From Erysipelothrix sp. (GTDB lineage: Bacteria; Bacillota_I; Bacilli_A; Erysipelotrichales; Erysipelotrichaceae), in contig JAAYEW010000045.1 of the NCBI GenBank assembly GCA_012728555.1, positions 1-47,259 on the forward strand: a stretch of 47,259 bases of DNA, in the 5' to 3' direction. Positions within the stretch are counted from its first letter, which is position 1. Every line of letters starts with the position of its first letter. Shown one piece after another: positions 18,041 through 28,248 of this stretch. The notes beneath the pieces are model-generated. The model was not told the origin of the DNA. It searched no databases and saw only the letters and a list, made by a program, of their open reading frames with translations. The translations under genes were made by a program, and so were the position numbers.

Positions 18041-19342
18041 ATGGCATTTGAAAATTTAACCGATCGTTTAAGTCGAAGCTTTAAAAACCTTGTCGGTCAA
18101 GGGAAACTAACTGAAACAAACATGAAAGATATGATCCAGGAAGTTCGTTTTGCTTTAATTGAAGCAGATGTTCACCCGGAAGTTGTTTCTGATTTTATCG
18201 ATAAAGTCCAAGAGAAAGCACTTGGACAAGAAGTCATGACTTCATTAAAACCCAGTGAACAAGTTGTAAAAATTGTCAATGACGAATTGATTGAGTTGCT
18301 TGGTCAAACCCAAGAAAATCTTAACTTCAAAAGTAATCCATCCGTCGTCATGATGGTAGGATTGCAAGGATCTGGTAAAACTACAAGTTCCGCAAAAATT
18401 GCCAAATACATCACTGTAAAACAGAATAGAAATGTATTATTAGTAGCTGCAGACATGCAGCGGTTAGCTGCTGTAGAACAATTAACAATTCTTGCTAAGC
18501 AGGTCAATGTTCAAATTTACTCACAGGAGCATGGCCAACCGACAGAAGTCGTAAAAAATGCGATGGAGTACGCGAAAACAAACGGTTTTGATACAGTAAT
18601 TATTGACACAGCGGGTCGATTATCAATTGATGAAACCTTGATGCAAGAATTAGCAGCAATTGAATCCATTGTTAAACCAGATGAAATTCTATTGACAGTC
18701 GATGCGATGGTTGGTCAAGATATCGTCAGTGTCTCTCGCCAATTTAAAGAACGTGTTTCCTTAACGGGATTAGTAGTTACAAAATACGATGGAGACTCAC
18801 GAGGCGGGGGAATTTTATCGGTCAGAAAAATTACGAATGTTCCTGTTAAATTTGTTGGTACTGGTGAAAAATTAGAAGACATCGAACTTTTCTATCCAGA
18901 CCGAGTTGCTTCAAGAATCTTAGGGATGGGGGATATTCTCTCTCTTATTGAACAAGCTGAAGCAAAAATGGATCAAGAGGCATCTGAAAAAGCTGCTCAA
19001 CGCTTTATGGATGGAACCTTCACAATGGATGATTTATTAACATCGTTGCAACAAGTGAACCGGATGGGTCCTTTATCAGGATTATTAAAATTACTGCCTG
19101 GTGGAAGTAAAATGACAGAGGGACTCGATGATGAAAAATCAGCTGAGAGTTTGAAAAAAACTCGCGCAATGATTCAATCGATGACTAAAAAAGAAAGAGA
19201 AAAACCAAGTTTGATTCGAGCTTCACAAAAACGAAGAATTGCCCAAGGAGCTGGAGTGACAACAACTGACGTGAACCGACTTCTTAATCAATACGACAAA
19301 ATGAAGGATTCCATGCGAATCTTTAGTCGTATGATGAAATAA
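18041..19342 (+). CDS. ffh: Signal recognition particle protein Ffh
   Basis: GLQGSGKTTSSAKIA, DTAGRL, TKYDGDSRGGG; Met-rich M domain. Confidence 0.97.
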   Translation: MAFENLTDRLSRSFKNLVGQGKLTETNMKDMIQEVRFALIEADVHPEVVSDFIDKVQEKALGQEVMTSLKPSEQVVKIVNDELIELLGQTQENLNFKSNPSVVMMVGLQGSGKTTSSAKIAKYITVKQNRNVLLVAADMQRLAAVEQLTILAKQVNVQIYSQEHGQPTEVVKNAMEYAKTNGFDTVIIDTAGRLSIDETLMQELAAIESIVKPDEILLTVDAMVGQDIVSVSRQFKERVSLTGLVVTKYDGDSRGGGILSVRKITNVPVKFVGTGEKLEDIELFYPDRVASRILGMGDILSLIEQAEAKMDQEASEKAAQRFMDGTFTMDDLLTSLQQVNRMGPLSGLLKLLPGGSKMTEGLDDEKSAESLKKTRAMIQSMTKKEREKPSLIRASQKRRIAQGAGVTTTDVNRLLNQYDKMKDSMRIFSRMMK

Positions 19343-19356
19343 CCTTTAATAAACTC

Positions 19357-19392
19357 AACACCTCTAATTCAAGCGATTAAAGGTGTTTTTTT
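19357..19392 (+). terminator. Intrinsic terminator after ffh
   Basis: AACACCT...AGGTGTT followed by TTTTTT. Confidence 0.75.
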
Positions 19393-19458
19393 TACAAGCA
19401 TAAATAGATTCATTTATTTCTAAGCAATTGTATTAATTGTTATTTTTGTGGATATTAC

Positions 19459-19501
19459 ATTATTTTTTTCTATATGTAAAAAATAATTTATCATGTATAA
19501 T
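19459..19501 (+). promoter_or_regulatory. Promoter region of the glycoside operon with AT-rich palindrome
   Basis: ATTATTTTTT (19459-19468) / AAAAAATAAT (19478-19487) inverted repeat; -10-like TATAAT 19496-19501; RBS AAGGAG before ATG 19528. Confidence 0.4.
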
Positions 19502-19527
19502 AAATATAACAAGGAGATTATTATCAT

Positions 19528-20802
19528 ATGGAATTTAAAAAGAATTTTAGATTAGGCGTAGCAAGTGCTTCTACTCAAATTGAAGGAGGAAGAGTAAACT
19601 CAAACTGGAACTGGTTCAGTGACCAAAATAAGATAAAAGATCATAGCGATGTTGCTAGAGCAAACAATCATTACGAACTATATGATCAAGATCTAAGATT
19701 AATGGCGCAGATGGGAATTAAAGATTACCGTTTCTCAATTGAATGGGCAAGAATTCAACCTTGTGAAAATAATTTTGATTCAGATGCTTTAATTCATTAC
19801 AGAGACATGATATTAGAGATGAAAGAATTGAATATTCATCCTATTCTAACTTTCTATCATTTTTCTCATCCGATGTGGTTTGAAGAGAAAGGAGCATGGA
19901 CAAAAAAAGAAAACATCATCTATTTTTTAAGGTTTGTAAGTCAGTGTCTTGATGTATTTGGTGACTTAGTTGATGAGTACATTACCATCAATGAACCAAA
20001 TGTCTATGCAGTCAATGGTCATCTGTTTGGTGTTTGGCCACCCGCAAAAAACAGTTTAACAGAAACAATTCAAGTCATGAGTGTCCTTGCTTTAGCTCAT
20101 ATCAAAGCGTATGAACTCATTCATACAATTAGAAAAAAACGTGGGTACACCAACACCACCGTAAGTTTTGCCCATCATGTCAGAGATTTTACAGCCAAGA
20201 CGGGTTGTCCACTCGATAAAGCATCCGCAAAAATATTTCAATCGCTCTTTCAAGACAAGCTCACAAAAGCCATGTTTATTGGTAAGTTTGAATTTCCCTT
20301 AATCAATTATGGAAAAGTGAAGCAGGGACAATACATTGATTTCATAGCTATCAATTATTACACGAGAACAGCAGTTAAAAACTTTTCTGAAGGATTCATG
20401 GATGATTGTTTCAAAAATGATTTGGGATGGGAAATCTTTCCACAAGGATTAATTGCTGTAGCAACTGATCTTTATACTGTTTTGAATCTACCAATCTATA
20501 TTACCGAAAATGGTACTTGTGATAACAATGATTCTTTTAGAAACCGATATTTGTATGACCATCTAAAAGTTATTACAGAATCAAATCTTCCAATTGAAAG
20601 ATACTATCATTGGTGTTTCATTGATAATTTTGAATGGGTTGAAGGAGAGAGTGCTCGATTTGGTCTTGTTCACAATGATTATAAGACTCAAAAACGATCG
20701 ATTAAACAGTCGGGTCATTTCTATTCTAAAATAATCAAAGAGAAAGGTATTAGTGAAGAAACATACGACTCTTTCGTAAAACATCAACACTATCATAAAT
20801 AA
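19528..20802 (+). CDS. Glycoside hydrolase family 1 (beta-glucosidase-like, non-phospho type)
   Basis: ITINEPNVYAVNG (acid/base), YITENGT (nucleophile), DNFEWVEGESARFGLVHNDYKTQKR C-terminal signature. Confidence 0.92.
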   Translation: MEFKKNFRLGVASASTQIEGGRVNSNWNWFSDQNKIKDHSDVARANNHYELYDQDLRLMAQMGIKDYRFSIEWARIQPCENNFDSDALIHYRDMILEMKELNIHPILTFYHFSHPMWFEEKGAWTKKENIIYFLRFVSQCLDVFGDLVDEYITINEPNVYAVNGHLFGVWPPAKNSLTETIQVMSVLALAHIKAYELIHTIRKKRGYTNTTVSFAHHVRDFTAKTGCPLDKASAKIFQSLFQDKLTKAMFIGKFEFPLINYGKVKQGQYIDFIAINYYTRTAVKNFSEGFMDDCFKNDLGWEIFPQGLIAVATDLYTVLNLPIYITENGTCDNNDSFRNRYLYDHLKVITESNLPIERYYHWCFIDNFEWVEGESARFGLVHNDYKTQKRSIKQSGHFYSKIIKEKGISEETYDSFVKHQHYHK

Positions 20803-20804
20803 GT

Positions 20805-23126
20805 ATGATTAAAGTAGTTAATCAGCGTTTCTATTTGCATACAAAAAATACAAGTTATGTGTTTGAAGTAACGTGCCATGGACATCTTAACCAATTGTAT
20901 TTTGGTCCTAAAATACAGGAAAATGATATTGAAGCGGTTCGTTTAAAACATAACGTTGCTCTAGGAGGCAATATTCAAATCGATAATAAGGATTCTACTT
21001 ATGTGCTCGACTCTTTGTTACTCGAGTTTTCAAGTGTAGGGAAAGGCGACTATCGTGAACCATCAATTGAACTCATTGATCCAATTACAAATTTCAATAG
21101 TAACTTTGTCTTTGATTCCTATGAAGTGATTGATAATAAACCTGCTATTGAAAAAGGGTTGATGTCAAAAGATCATCCTAAGGCGATGTCATTGATTGTA
21201 AAATTAGTTGATCTGTCGATCAATCAAACAGTTTTTCTTTTTTATACGTGTTATGAGGAGTTTGATATTATCACCAGAAGATTGAGTATTAAAAATGATA
21301 GCAAAAAAGAAATAACTGTTACAAAGTTGATGAGTGTCACTCTGGATCTTTTAAATAGAGATTATACCATTTACAACTTATCGGGAACATGGGCAAGAGA
21401 ATCTCATCGACAAAAACGAAAAGTCAGCAGTGGAACCTTCATTAATCAATCGACTACTGGAGCAACTTCTCACTTTTTTAACAGTGGAGTTATGTTATCA
21501 AGTCTTGATAGAGAAAATGAGGGAATATCGATTGGATTTAATATGGTTTATAGTGGTAATCATTACTGTAGCATTCAACAACATTACTCAAATGTGATTC
21601 GGATAAACATGGGAATCAACCCATCAAACTTTCATTTAAAGTTAGCGCCAAATGAAATTTTTGAAACTCCTGAAGTAATCATCTCTTTAAGTAACCAAGG
21701 AAACAATGGTGTCTCTAAGAACTTTCATGATTTTATTAATCAGTGTATTGTTCGTCAACCAGATCTTTTAAAACCAATTGTTTATAACAATTGGGAAGCA
21801 ACGATGTTTGATTTTAACGAAGAGAAATTATTGAGATTAGCTAAAAAGGCAAAAGAGATTGGGGTTGAATTATTTGTAGTAGATGATGGTTGGTTTTCGA
21901 ATCGAAATAATGATCAATCAGGATTGGGTGACTATCATGTTAATAAGAAGAAGTTTCCAAAAGGGCTTCAATCTTTCTTTGGAAAAATTAAAGATCTTGA
22001 TATGAAATGTGGAATCTGGGTAGAACCTGAAATGGTCAACATTGACAGTAATCTTTATCGTACTCATCCTGAATGGGTCATCAAGACGCCGTATACACAA
22101 AGCGCCTTGGGTCGTCATCAACTTGTGTTGGATTTAAGTAATCGATTAGTTCAAGATTACATTATTGACAATGTTTCAAAGCTAATAGATGACAATCAGA
22201 TTGACTACATTAAATGGGATATGAATCGACACATTAGTGATGCTTTTGGGTCAACACTAAAGCACCAAGGACTATTTTATCATGAATATGTTCTAGGGTT
22301 GTATCGAGTATTAAATGAAATATTTATTCCAAGACCCCAGGTTCTATTAGAAATGTGTAGTTCTGGAGGTAATCGCTTTGATTTAGGGATGCTCTGTTTT
22401 GCTACCCAGATATGGAGTTCTGACAACACCGATCCGATTGAAAGACTCAAGATACAAGAAGGATTGAGTTATTTCTATCCACTTTCATCAATAAGTAATC
22501 ATGTCTCAATTAGCCCTCATCCTTCTACTTTACGGCAAACGCCATTATCTACACGTTTTAATGTTAGTGCGTTTGGGGCTTTGGGTTATGAGCTTGATTT
22601 AAACAATGTGACTAGAGTTGAATTGAAAGAAATGAAAGATCAGGTTGATTTCTATAAGAAGTACAGAAAGCTTCTGCAATATGGTACATTCTATCGTTTT
22701 GATTTAACGAAACAAAATTGTGTGCAGTGGCAAGTTACATTAAAGGATACAAGTATTGTAGGGTATTTCCAAAAACAAACCAATGCGGTTGAGCCCTTTG
22801 AGTTTTTTAAAACATTTGGATTAGATGAATTTACAATTTATCATTTTTACACTAAACCACAACGATTAATGATTGATCGTTTCAAAGAACACCTGCATCA
22901 TGTTATACCAATTCATTTAAAACCAAGTGGTTTTGTTTTGACTCAAGCTGAAAAGTATATAGCTATGGAAGATGGTACTGTTTCTTTTTTTGTTAGTGGT
23001 AATGCTTTAAATAGTGGAATAGTGTTGAATAATCAGTTTATGGCTTCAGGCTATAATAAAGATTTAAGAATTTTATCGGATTTTGGTTCACAATTGTATG
23101 TGATAGAAAGAGAAGAGAATGAATAA
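20805..23126 (+). CDS. Alpha-galactosidase, GH36
   Basis: YNNWEATMFDF, VDDGWF, IKWDMNRHISD (nucleophile), CSSGGNRFDLGML...WSSDNTDPIERLKIQ (acid/base region). Confidence 0.95.
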   Translation: MIKVVNQRFYLHTKNTSYVFEVTCHGHLNQLYFGPKIQENDIEAVRLKHNVALGGNIQIDNKDSTYVLDSLLLEFSSVGKGDYREPSIELIDPITNFNSNFVFDSYEVIDNKPAIEKGLMSKDHPKAMSLIVKLVDLSINQTVFLFYTCYEEFDIITRRLSIKNDSKKEITVTKLMSVTLDLLNRDYTIYNLSGTWARESHRQKRKVSSGTFINQSTTGATSHFFNSGVMLSSLDRENEGISIGFNMVYSGNHYCSIQQHYSNVIRINMGINPSNFHLKLAPNEIFETPEVIISLSNQGNNGVSKNFHDFINQCIVRQPDLLKPIVYNNWEATMFDFNEEKLLRLAKKAKEIGVELFVVDDGWFSNRNNDQSGLGDYHVNKKKFPKGLQSFFGKIKDLDMKCGIWVEPEMVNIDSNLYRTHPEWVIKTPYTQSALGRHQLVLDLSNRLVQDYIIDNVSKLIDDNQIDYIKWDMNRHISDAFGSTLKHQGLFYHEYVLGLYRVLNEIFIPRPQVLLEMCSSGGNRFDLGMLCFATQIWSSDNTDPIERLKIQEGLSYFYPLSSISNHVSISPHPSTLRQTPLSTRFNVSAFGALGYELDLNNVTRVELKEMKDQVDFYKKYRKLLQYGTFYRFDLTKQNCVQWQVTLKDTSIVGYFQKQTNAVEPFEFFKTFGLDEFTIYHFYTKPQRLMIDRFKEHLHHVIPIHLKPSGFVLTQAEKYIAMEDGTVSFFVSGNALNSGIVLNNQFMASGYNKDLRILSDFGSQLYVIEREENE

Positions 23127-24486
23127 GCAAATTAATAAGAACCGATATTTCTTCGGATTAGGAACAATAGGAAGAGATATGGTCTACACCTTAATATCAA
23201 TGTTTCTCATGTTTTACTTATCTGATGTGCTAATGGTTTCTAAATCGACAATGTGGATGGTTACTATTGTGTTTATGATTTTTAGAGTATTTGATGCCTT
23301 TAATGATCCATTTATGGGAGTTTTAGTAGATAACACGAAATCAAAGTATGGTAAGTTTAAACCTTGGATATTATCAGGAGCATTCTTTTCGGGGTTATTT
23401 ACGATCTTAATGTTTGTAGATTTTGGACTTGATGGAGTTGGTTTTGTATTAGCATTTGCGATTATTTATCTTTTGTGGGAAATCAGTTTTACTGCGAATG
23501 ATATTGCTTATTGGAGTATGTTGCCGTCTTTGTCTCAAGATCAAAAAGAAAGAGAAAAAATTGGGTCGATTGCACGGATCTTTGCGAATATTGGATTATT
23601 TACACTGGTGGTTGGAATAAAACCTGTTACAGCACTATTAAGCGAGATTACCGGATCGATGAAACAAGCATACTTTATTCTATCAATTATTTTAGTTATT
23701 ATTATGTGGCTGTTTCAACTCTTTACATTAATAGGTGTTAAAGAAGACAAATCACTGTATGAGAATAGTGAGCACACAAGTTTTAAAGACATGTTTTCTA
23801 TAATTCTCAAAAATGATCAATTGTTGTGGACTGCAGTATCAATGACATTATTTATGATTGGCTATACAACAACGACCAGTTTTGGAGAGTATTATTTCAA
23901 ATACGTCTTTGCAGATGAATCGAAATATTCAATCTTTGCGTTAGTACTAGGTGTTTCACAAATAGCTGCTCTATTGATATTTCCAAAAGTATCACTCTTG
24001 TTCACACGAAAAAAGATGTATTTATTAGCCACTCTCTTGGTAATTATGGGCTATATTGTTTTTTATTTTGCGGAAGCATCGATCATTATTATTGGAATTG
24101 CGGGGGTCTTGCTTTTTGTTGGTCAAGCATTTATTCAATTATTAATGTTGATGTTCATTGCAGATACTGTCGAATACGGAGAACTAAAACTTGGTCAACG
24201 AAATGATTCAGTGACACTTTCTTTGCAACCGCTGATTAATAAAATCGGTGGAGCTATCGCAACAGGAATTGTTGGATCGACTGTTATTTTATCGGGAATG
24301 AAAGAGGCAACCTCCTATTTAGATATGACTCAGGAGGGCTTAGTTCTCTTTAAGTTTTCAATGTTAATTTTGCCTTTGATATTAATACTTATAGGCTATG
24401 TCGTTTATGCTAAAAAATACACGATTAACGAAATTACCTATCAAGAGATATTAAAAAAATTAAAGGAGAAGAAGGATGCTAAGTAA
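23119..24486 (+). CDS. GPH family sugar:cation symporter (MelB-like MFS)
   Basis: 12-TM-like; FDAFNDPFMGVLVDNTKSKYGKFKPWIL GPH signature; overlaps GH36 3' end. Confidence 0.9.
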   Translation: MNKQINKNRYFFGLGTIGRDMVYTLISMFLMFYLSDVLMVSKSTMWMVTIVFMIFRVFDAFNDPFMGVLVDNTKSKYGKFKPWILSGAFFSGLFTILMFVDFGLDGVGFVLAFAIIYLLWEISFTANDIAYWSMLPSLSQDQKEREKIGSIARIFANIGLFTLVVGIKPVTALLSEITGSMKQAYFILSIILVIIMWLFQLFTLIGVKEDKSLYENSEHTSFKDMFSIILKNDQLLWTAVSMTLFMIGYTTTTSFGEYYFKYVFADESKYSIFALVLGVSQIAALLIFPKVSLLFTRKKMYLLATLLVIMGYIVFYFAEASIIIIGIAGVLLFVGQAFIQLLMLMFIADTVEYGELKLGQRNDSVTLSLQPLINKIGGAIATGIVGSTVILSGMKEATSYLDMTQEGLVLFKFSMLILPLILILIGYVVYAKKYTINEITYQEILKKLKEKKDAK

Positions 24487-26347
24487 AAATAGTACGATTC
24501 AAGAGATCTATGAAACAGTTGTTGGAAGAGATGTTTTTGACAAAATTTTGCTTCAACTAAATATAAACAGAAAAGTTTTATCGTTGCCTTTTATTAAGAA
24601 TATGAGTCTAAAAACTCTTGAAAGAAGTTTCTATAAAATTATTGGAAATGATTTAATAGATGCTTTAATCAACTTGGTTAATAGCGAAAAAGATCAACCA
24701 GTGGAGTCGATTGAACCAATTGAACAGAGATGGTTTAAGGAAGCTGTGTTTTATCAAATCTATCCTAAGAGTTTTAAAGATAGTAATGGAGATGGTATCG
24801 GTGATATCAATGGGATTATTAGTCAATTGGATTATTTAAAGGAACTTGGGATTGATTGTCTTTGGTTGTCTCCAATCTATGATTCACCAAATGACGATAA
24901 TGGTTATGACATCCGGGACTATAAAAAAATTGCACAAGATATGGGTAGTATGGAAGATTTGAAGAACTTAATTGATGAACTCCACCAAAGAGGTATGAAA
25001 TTAATTATGGATTTAGTTGTTAATCATACTTCAGATGAGCACCAGTGGTATCAAAAAGCACTTCAAGGCGATCGAGCCTACCAAGATTATTATTACTTAG
25101 TCGATAGTGAAGATGTTCCGAATAACTGGGTTTCTTTCTTTAGTGGTTCTGCTTGGAAATATGAACCAAGTCTTAATAAATGGATGTTGCATTTGTTTTC
25201 AAAAAAGCAACCTGACTTAAACTGGAACAATCCTGTGGTTCGCCAAGAAGTTAGCGATATAGTTAATTTCTATTTAGATATGGGTGTTGATGGTTTTCGA
25301 ATGGATGTAATTAACTACATATCGAAAGCAGAGGGTTTACCTCAAGGAAATGAAATTATTGGGAAACTCATGGAATTTTATGGGATTGAACATTATTACT
25401 ACGGCCCTCATCTTCATGATTATTTACGTGAGTTACGAATGGATAGTTTCGAAAAATATGATAGTTTCTCAGTGGGAGAAACCCCTGGTGTTGGAATTCA
25501 AATGGGAAGATTATTGACCCAGAGTCAAAGAAAAGAATTAGATGCTGTTTTCAATTTTGATCATTTAGAAACCCCTGGTCACACTCGGTTTGATGAATAC
25601 AAATATGACTTAAACTATTTGAAGCAATATTATATCCATTACAATAAATGTCTTAGAAATAACGACTGGATTACTTTATTTGTTGATAACCACGACAATC
25701 CCAAGATGGCCAGCAAAATCAATCACGATTCAATCCATTATGATAAATTATGCATGTTGCTTAACGGGATGTTGCTGACTTTACGAGGGAGTGTCTTTTT
25801 ATATCAAGGTCAAGAACTTGGAACTCGGAATCAACCGTTTCAAACGATCGATGATTACAAGGATGTTGAATCGATTAATAAATACAATGAGTTAATCTGT
25901 AACAACCACAAAGATCCATTGTCCGTGCTTTTAGCAGGCAGTCGTGATCATGGGCGGGTCTGTATGATGTGGGATGAATCCGAGAATTATGGATTTGGTT
26001 CGAAAGGTTGGTTCATGAATTTGGAAAAGAACCCACAGGCGATTGTGTCCAAACAGATGGCTACTATTGATTCTGTTTATAACTTTACAAAAGAATTAAT
26101 TGCTTTACGAAAAGAGCTCAAAACCTTTGTTTATGGAACAGTTGATTTTGTAAAGGAATCAAAAAAGAATTATTTTGGTTATTACAGAAAGCATAACGAT
26201 GAGTCTTTGTATGTTGAAATGAATTTGAGTGATCGGTATCTTCCAAAGTATCAAAACACTAAAGAGTATCAATTGATTTTTAGTAATACGAAGCAGCATC
26301 GAAAGAGTTTATCTCCATATGAATTTAATATTTATAGAGTCAAGTAA
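24476..26347 (+). CDS. GH13 alpha-glucosidase/oligo-1,6-glucosidase-like with an extra N-terminal helical domain
   Basis: FYQIYPKSFKDSNGDGIGDINGI; QPDLNWNNP; DGFRMDVINYISKAEG; FVDNHDNPKM; an ~80-aa extension precedes the barrel. Confidence 0.92.
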   Translation: MLSKNSTIQEIYETVVGRDVFDKILLQLNINRKVLSLPFIKNMSLKTLERSFYKIIGNDLIDALINLVNSEKDQPVESIEPIEQRWFKEAVFYQIYPKSFKDSNGDGIGDINGIISQLDYLKELGIDCLWLSPIYDSPNDDNGYDIRDYKKIAQDMGSMEDLKNLIDELHQRGMKLIMDLVVNHTSDEHQWYQKALQGDRAYQDYYYLVDSEDVPNNWVSFFSGSAWKYEPSLNKWMLHLFSKKQPDLNWNNPVVRQEVSDIVNFYLDMGVDGFRMDVINYISKAEGLPQGNEIIGKLMEFYGIEHYYYGPHLHDYLRELRMDSFEKYDSFSVGETPGVGIQMGRLLTQSQRKELDAVFNFDHLETPGHTRFDEYKYDLNYLKQYYIHYNKCLRNNDWITLFVDNHDNPKMASKINHDSIHYDKLCMLLNGMLLTLRGSVFLYQGQELGTRNQPFQTIDDYKDVESINKYNELICNNHKDPLSVLLAGSRDHGRVCMMWDESENYGFGSKGWFMNLEKNPQAIVSKQMATIDSVYNFTKELIALRKELKTFVYGTVDFVKESKKNYFGYYRKHNDESLYVEMNLSDRYLPKYQNTKEYQLIFSNTKQHRKSLSPYEFNIYRVK

Positions 26348-26370
26348 AAAAGCTTGACTCCTCTTGTTTT
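26337..26370 (+). terminator. Hairpin/terminator at the 3' end of the GH13 gene
   Basis: GAGTCAAG (26337-26344) / CTTGACTC (26353-26360) with the stop codon in the loop; modest T run. Confidence 0.5.
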
Positions 26371-26408
26371 ATTGTGTATACTTCCTAAGGAAAGTCGAGG
26401 AAATATAT

Positions 26409-26681
26409 ATGGCTGTAAAATTACGTTTAAAAAGAATTGGAGCTAAGAAAGCACCGTTCTATAGAATCGTTGCTGCTGATTCTCGTTCTCCTCGTGATGG
26501 TCGTTTTATTGAAATCGTAGGTTATTACGATCCAACTAAGCAACCAGCACAAGTGAAGGTAGACGAAGAAAAAGTAATGAAATGGTTAAACGATGGAGCA
26601 CAACCTTCTGATACAGTAAGAAACATCTTAAGCAAAGAAGGCATTATCAAAAAATTTGCGGATAGCAAAGTAGCGAAGTAG
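26409..26681 (+). CDS. rpsP: 30S ribosomal protein S16
   Basis: [35 protein letters not shown]... Confidence 0.97.
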   Translation: MAVKLRLKRIGAKKAPFYRIVAADSRSPRDGRFIEIVGYYDPTKQPAQVKVDEEKVMKWLNDGAQPSDTVRNILSKEGIIKKFADSKVAK

Positions 26682-26683
26682 AC

Positions 26684-26932
26684 ATGGAATTATCTAAAGT
26701 ATTACATGATTTAGTTGAACCGATGGTTGAAAACAAAAATGCGTTAAACGTTAAAGAATTGTCAAGCTTAAATGACAATGAAGTCATTTTAGTCATTTAT
26801 GCTAAAAACGATGATGTAGGACGTTTAATTGGCAAAAAAGGGTCAATGGCTAATGCTCTTCGCCAAGTGATGGGAATTGCTTCTCGTCATGTCGATAGAA
26901 AAGTTACTATTAAATTTGAAGCAATCGAATAA
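26684..26932 (+). CDS. khpA: KH-domain RNA-binding protein (KhpA/YlqC)
   Basis: DDVGRLIGKKGSMANALRQVM KH GxxG motif; between rpsP and rimM. Confidence 0.93.
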   Translation: MELSKVLHDLVEPMVENKNALNVKELSSLNDNEVILVIYAKNDDVGRLIGKKGSMANALRQVMGIASRHVDRKVTIKFEAIE

Positions 26933-27435
26933 TGGATCTTTTATATCTTGGTAAAGTAACAAAAGCTGTTGGTTTAAAAGGACAAGTAAGGGTTTTTTCT
27001 GATTCTGATTTTGTTGAAGAACGGTTTAAAAAAGGAACTAGCTTGAAAATTGAACTTAACAACCAACTTAGTGATGTTACTGTTTTATCAGCCAGTTTTT
27101 CAGGCAACATAGGAACTGTGCTATTTAATATCACAAAGACTCGTGAAGAAGCAGAAAAACTGCGAGATGCTTTACTTTATATCGACAGGAATCAAGTTAA
27201 ATCATTAGCAATAGATGATTACTATTATTTTGACTTAAAAGATTGTGATGTCCTAGATACAAACCATCAGTTGATAGGTAAAGTTATTGAAGTCTTGGAA
27301 CAACCATCTAGTGCAGTCTTAAGGATTCAAGATAACCAAGGTGACTTTTTAGTTCCTTTTGTAAAAGCATTTGTTAAAGAAGTGGATATCCAAAGCAAAA
27401 AGATTGTGATAGAAATGGTTGAGGGATTGAGATGA
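26932..27435 (+). CDS. rimM: Ribosome maturation factor RimM
   Basis: LYLGKVTKAVGLKGQVRV...; synteny rpsP-khpA-rimM-trmD. Confidence 0.94.
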   Translation: MDLLYLGKVTKAVGLKGQVRVFSDSDFVEERFKKGTSLKIELNNQLSDVTVLSASFSGNIGTVLFNITKTREEAEKLRDALLYIDRNQVKSLAIDDYYYFDLKDCDVLDTNHQLIGKVIEVLEQPSSAVLRIQDNQGDFLVPFVKAFVKEVDIQSKKIVIEMVEGLR

Positions 27436-28157
27436 AAATTACCATTCTGACATTATTTCCTGAACAATTTGTTGGATTTATCGAAACATCCATTATCAAC
27501 AAAGCGATTAAAAGAAATCTTGTATCCATTGAAACGGTAGATATTCGTTCGTTTAGTCTTGATAAACATCATCGGGTAGACGATAAGCCATATGGTGGTG
27601 GAGCAGGACTTGTGATGCGAGCTCAACCTATTTTAGATGCGTTACGAAGTGTGAAGACAAGTGATTCACATACAATTTATTTGTCCGCCTCTGGAAGTGT
27701 ATATAAACAAGCGAAAGCCCAACAATTTAGTACCTATAGCCACCTTATTTTATTGTGTGGTCATTATGAAGGCATTGATGAACGTGTTTTAGATGAAGTT
27801 GATGAAGAAATTTGTATCGGTGATTATGTCTTAACCGGTGGTGAACTGGCTGCGATGGTCATTAGTGATAGTGTGATTCGGTTATTAGATGATGTCATTA
27901 CTAAAGAAAGTTTAGATGAGGAATCGTTTGAGAACAATCTCTTAGAGTATCCTCACTATACAACACCTGCTATTTATGAAGGGAAAGAAGTTCCACTGGT
28001 TCTTCAAAGTGGACATCATAAAAACATTCGAAAGTATCGTTTGAAAGAATCACTAAGAAAAACACTGAAGGTTCGTCCTGACCTGTTTGCTAAAAAAAAG
28101 TTGACAAAAGAAGAAACTCAACTGCTTGAAGAGATTCAAGCAGAAGAAGTGTTGTAA
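27432..28157 (+). CDS. trmD: tRNA (guanine-N1)-methyltransferase TrmD
   Basis: MKITILTLFPEQF; DDKPYGGGAGLVMR; LLCGHYEGIDERVLD; IGDYVLTGGELAAMV. Confidence 0.97.
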   Translation: MKITILTLFPEQFVGFIETSIINKAIKRNLVSIETVDIRSFSLDKHHRVDDKPYGGGAGLVMRAQPILDALRSVKTSDSHTIYLSASGSVYKQAKAQQFSTYSHLILLCGHYEGIDERVLDEVDEEICIGDYVLTGGELAAMVISDSVIRLLDDVITKESLDEESFENNLLEYPHYTTPAIYEGKEVPLVLQSGHHKNIRKYRLKESLRKTLKVRPDLFAKKKLTKEETQLLEEIQAEEVL

Positions 28158-28185
28158 TTAATAGTAAATTATGATAAATTAATAA

Positions 28186-28233
28186 AGCCTTTGGTTCCGC
28201 TGACGTTTACTGGTTATGAACCAAATTAAAGGA
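28186..28233 (+). promoter_or_regulatory. Ribosomal protein L19 leader
   Basis: CCTTTGGTTC CGCTGACGTTTACTGGTTAT GAACCAAATTAAAGG: hairpin immediately upstream of rplS, resembling the known Firmicute L19 leader. Confidence 0.7.
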
Positions 28234-28248
28234 ATGGAGTGTGAAAAG

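Noticed and set aside
23511-23741. 76-aa + ORF within the GPH symporter
   Set aside because: Out-of-frame within a clear transporter CDS.
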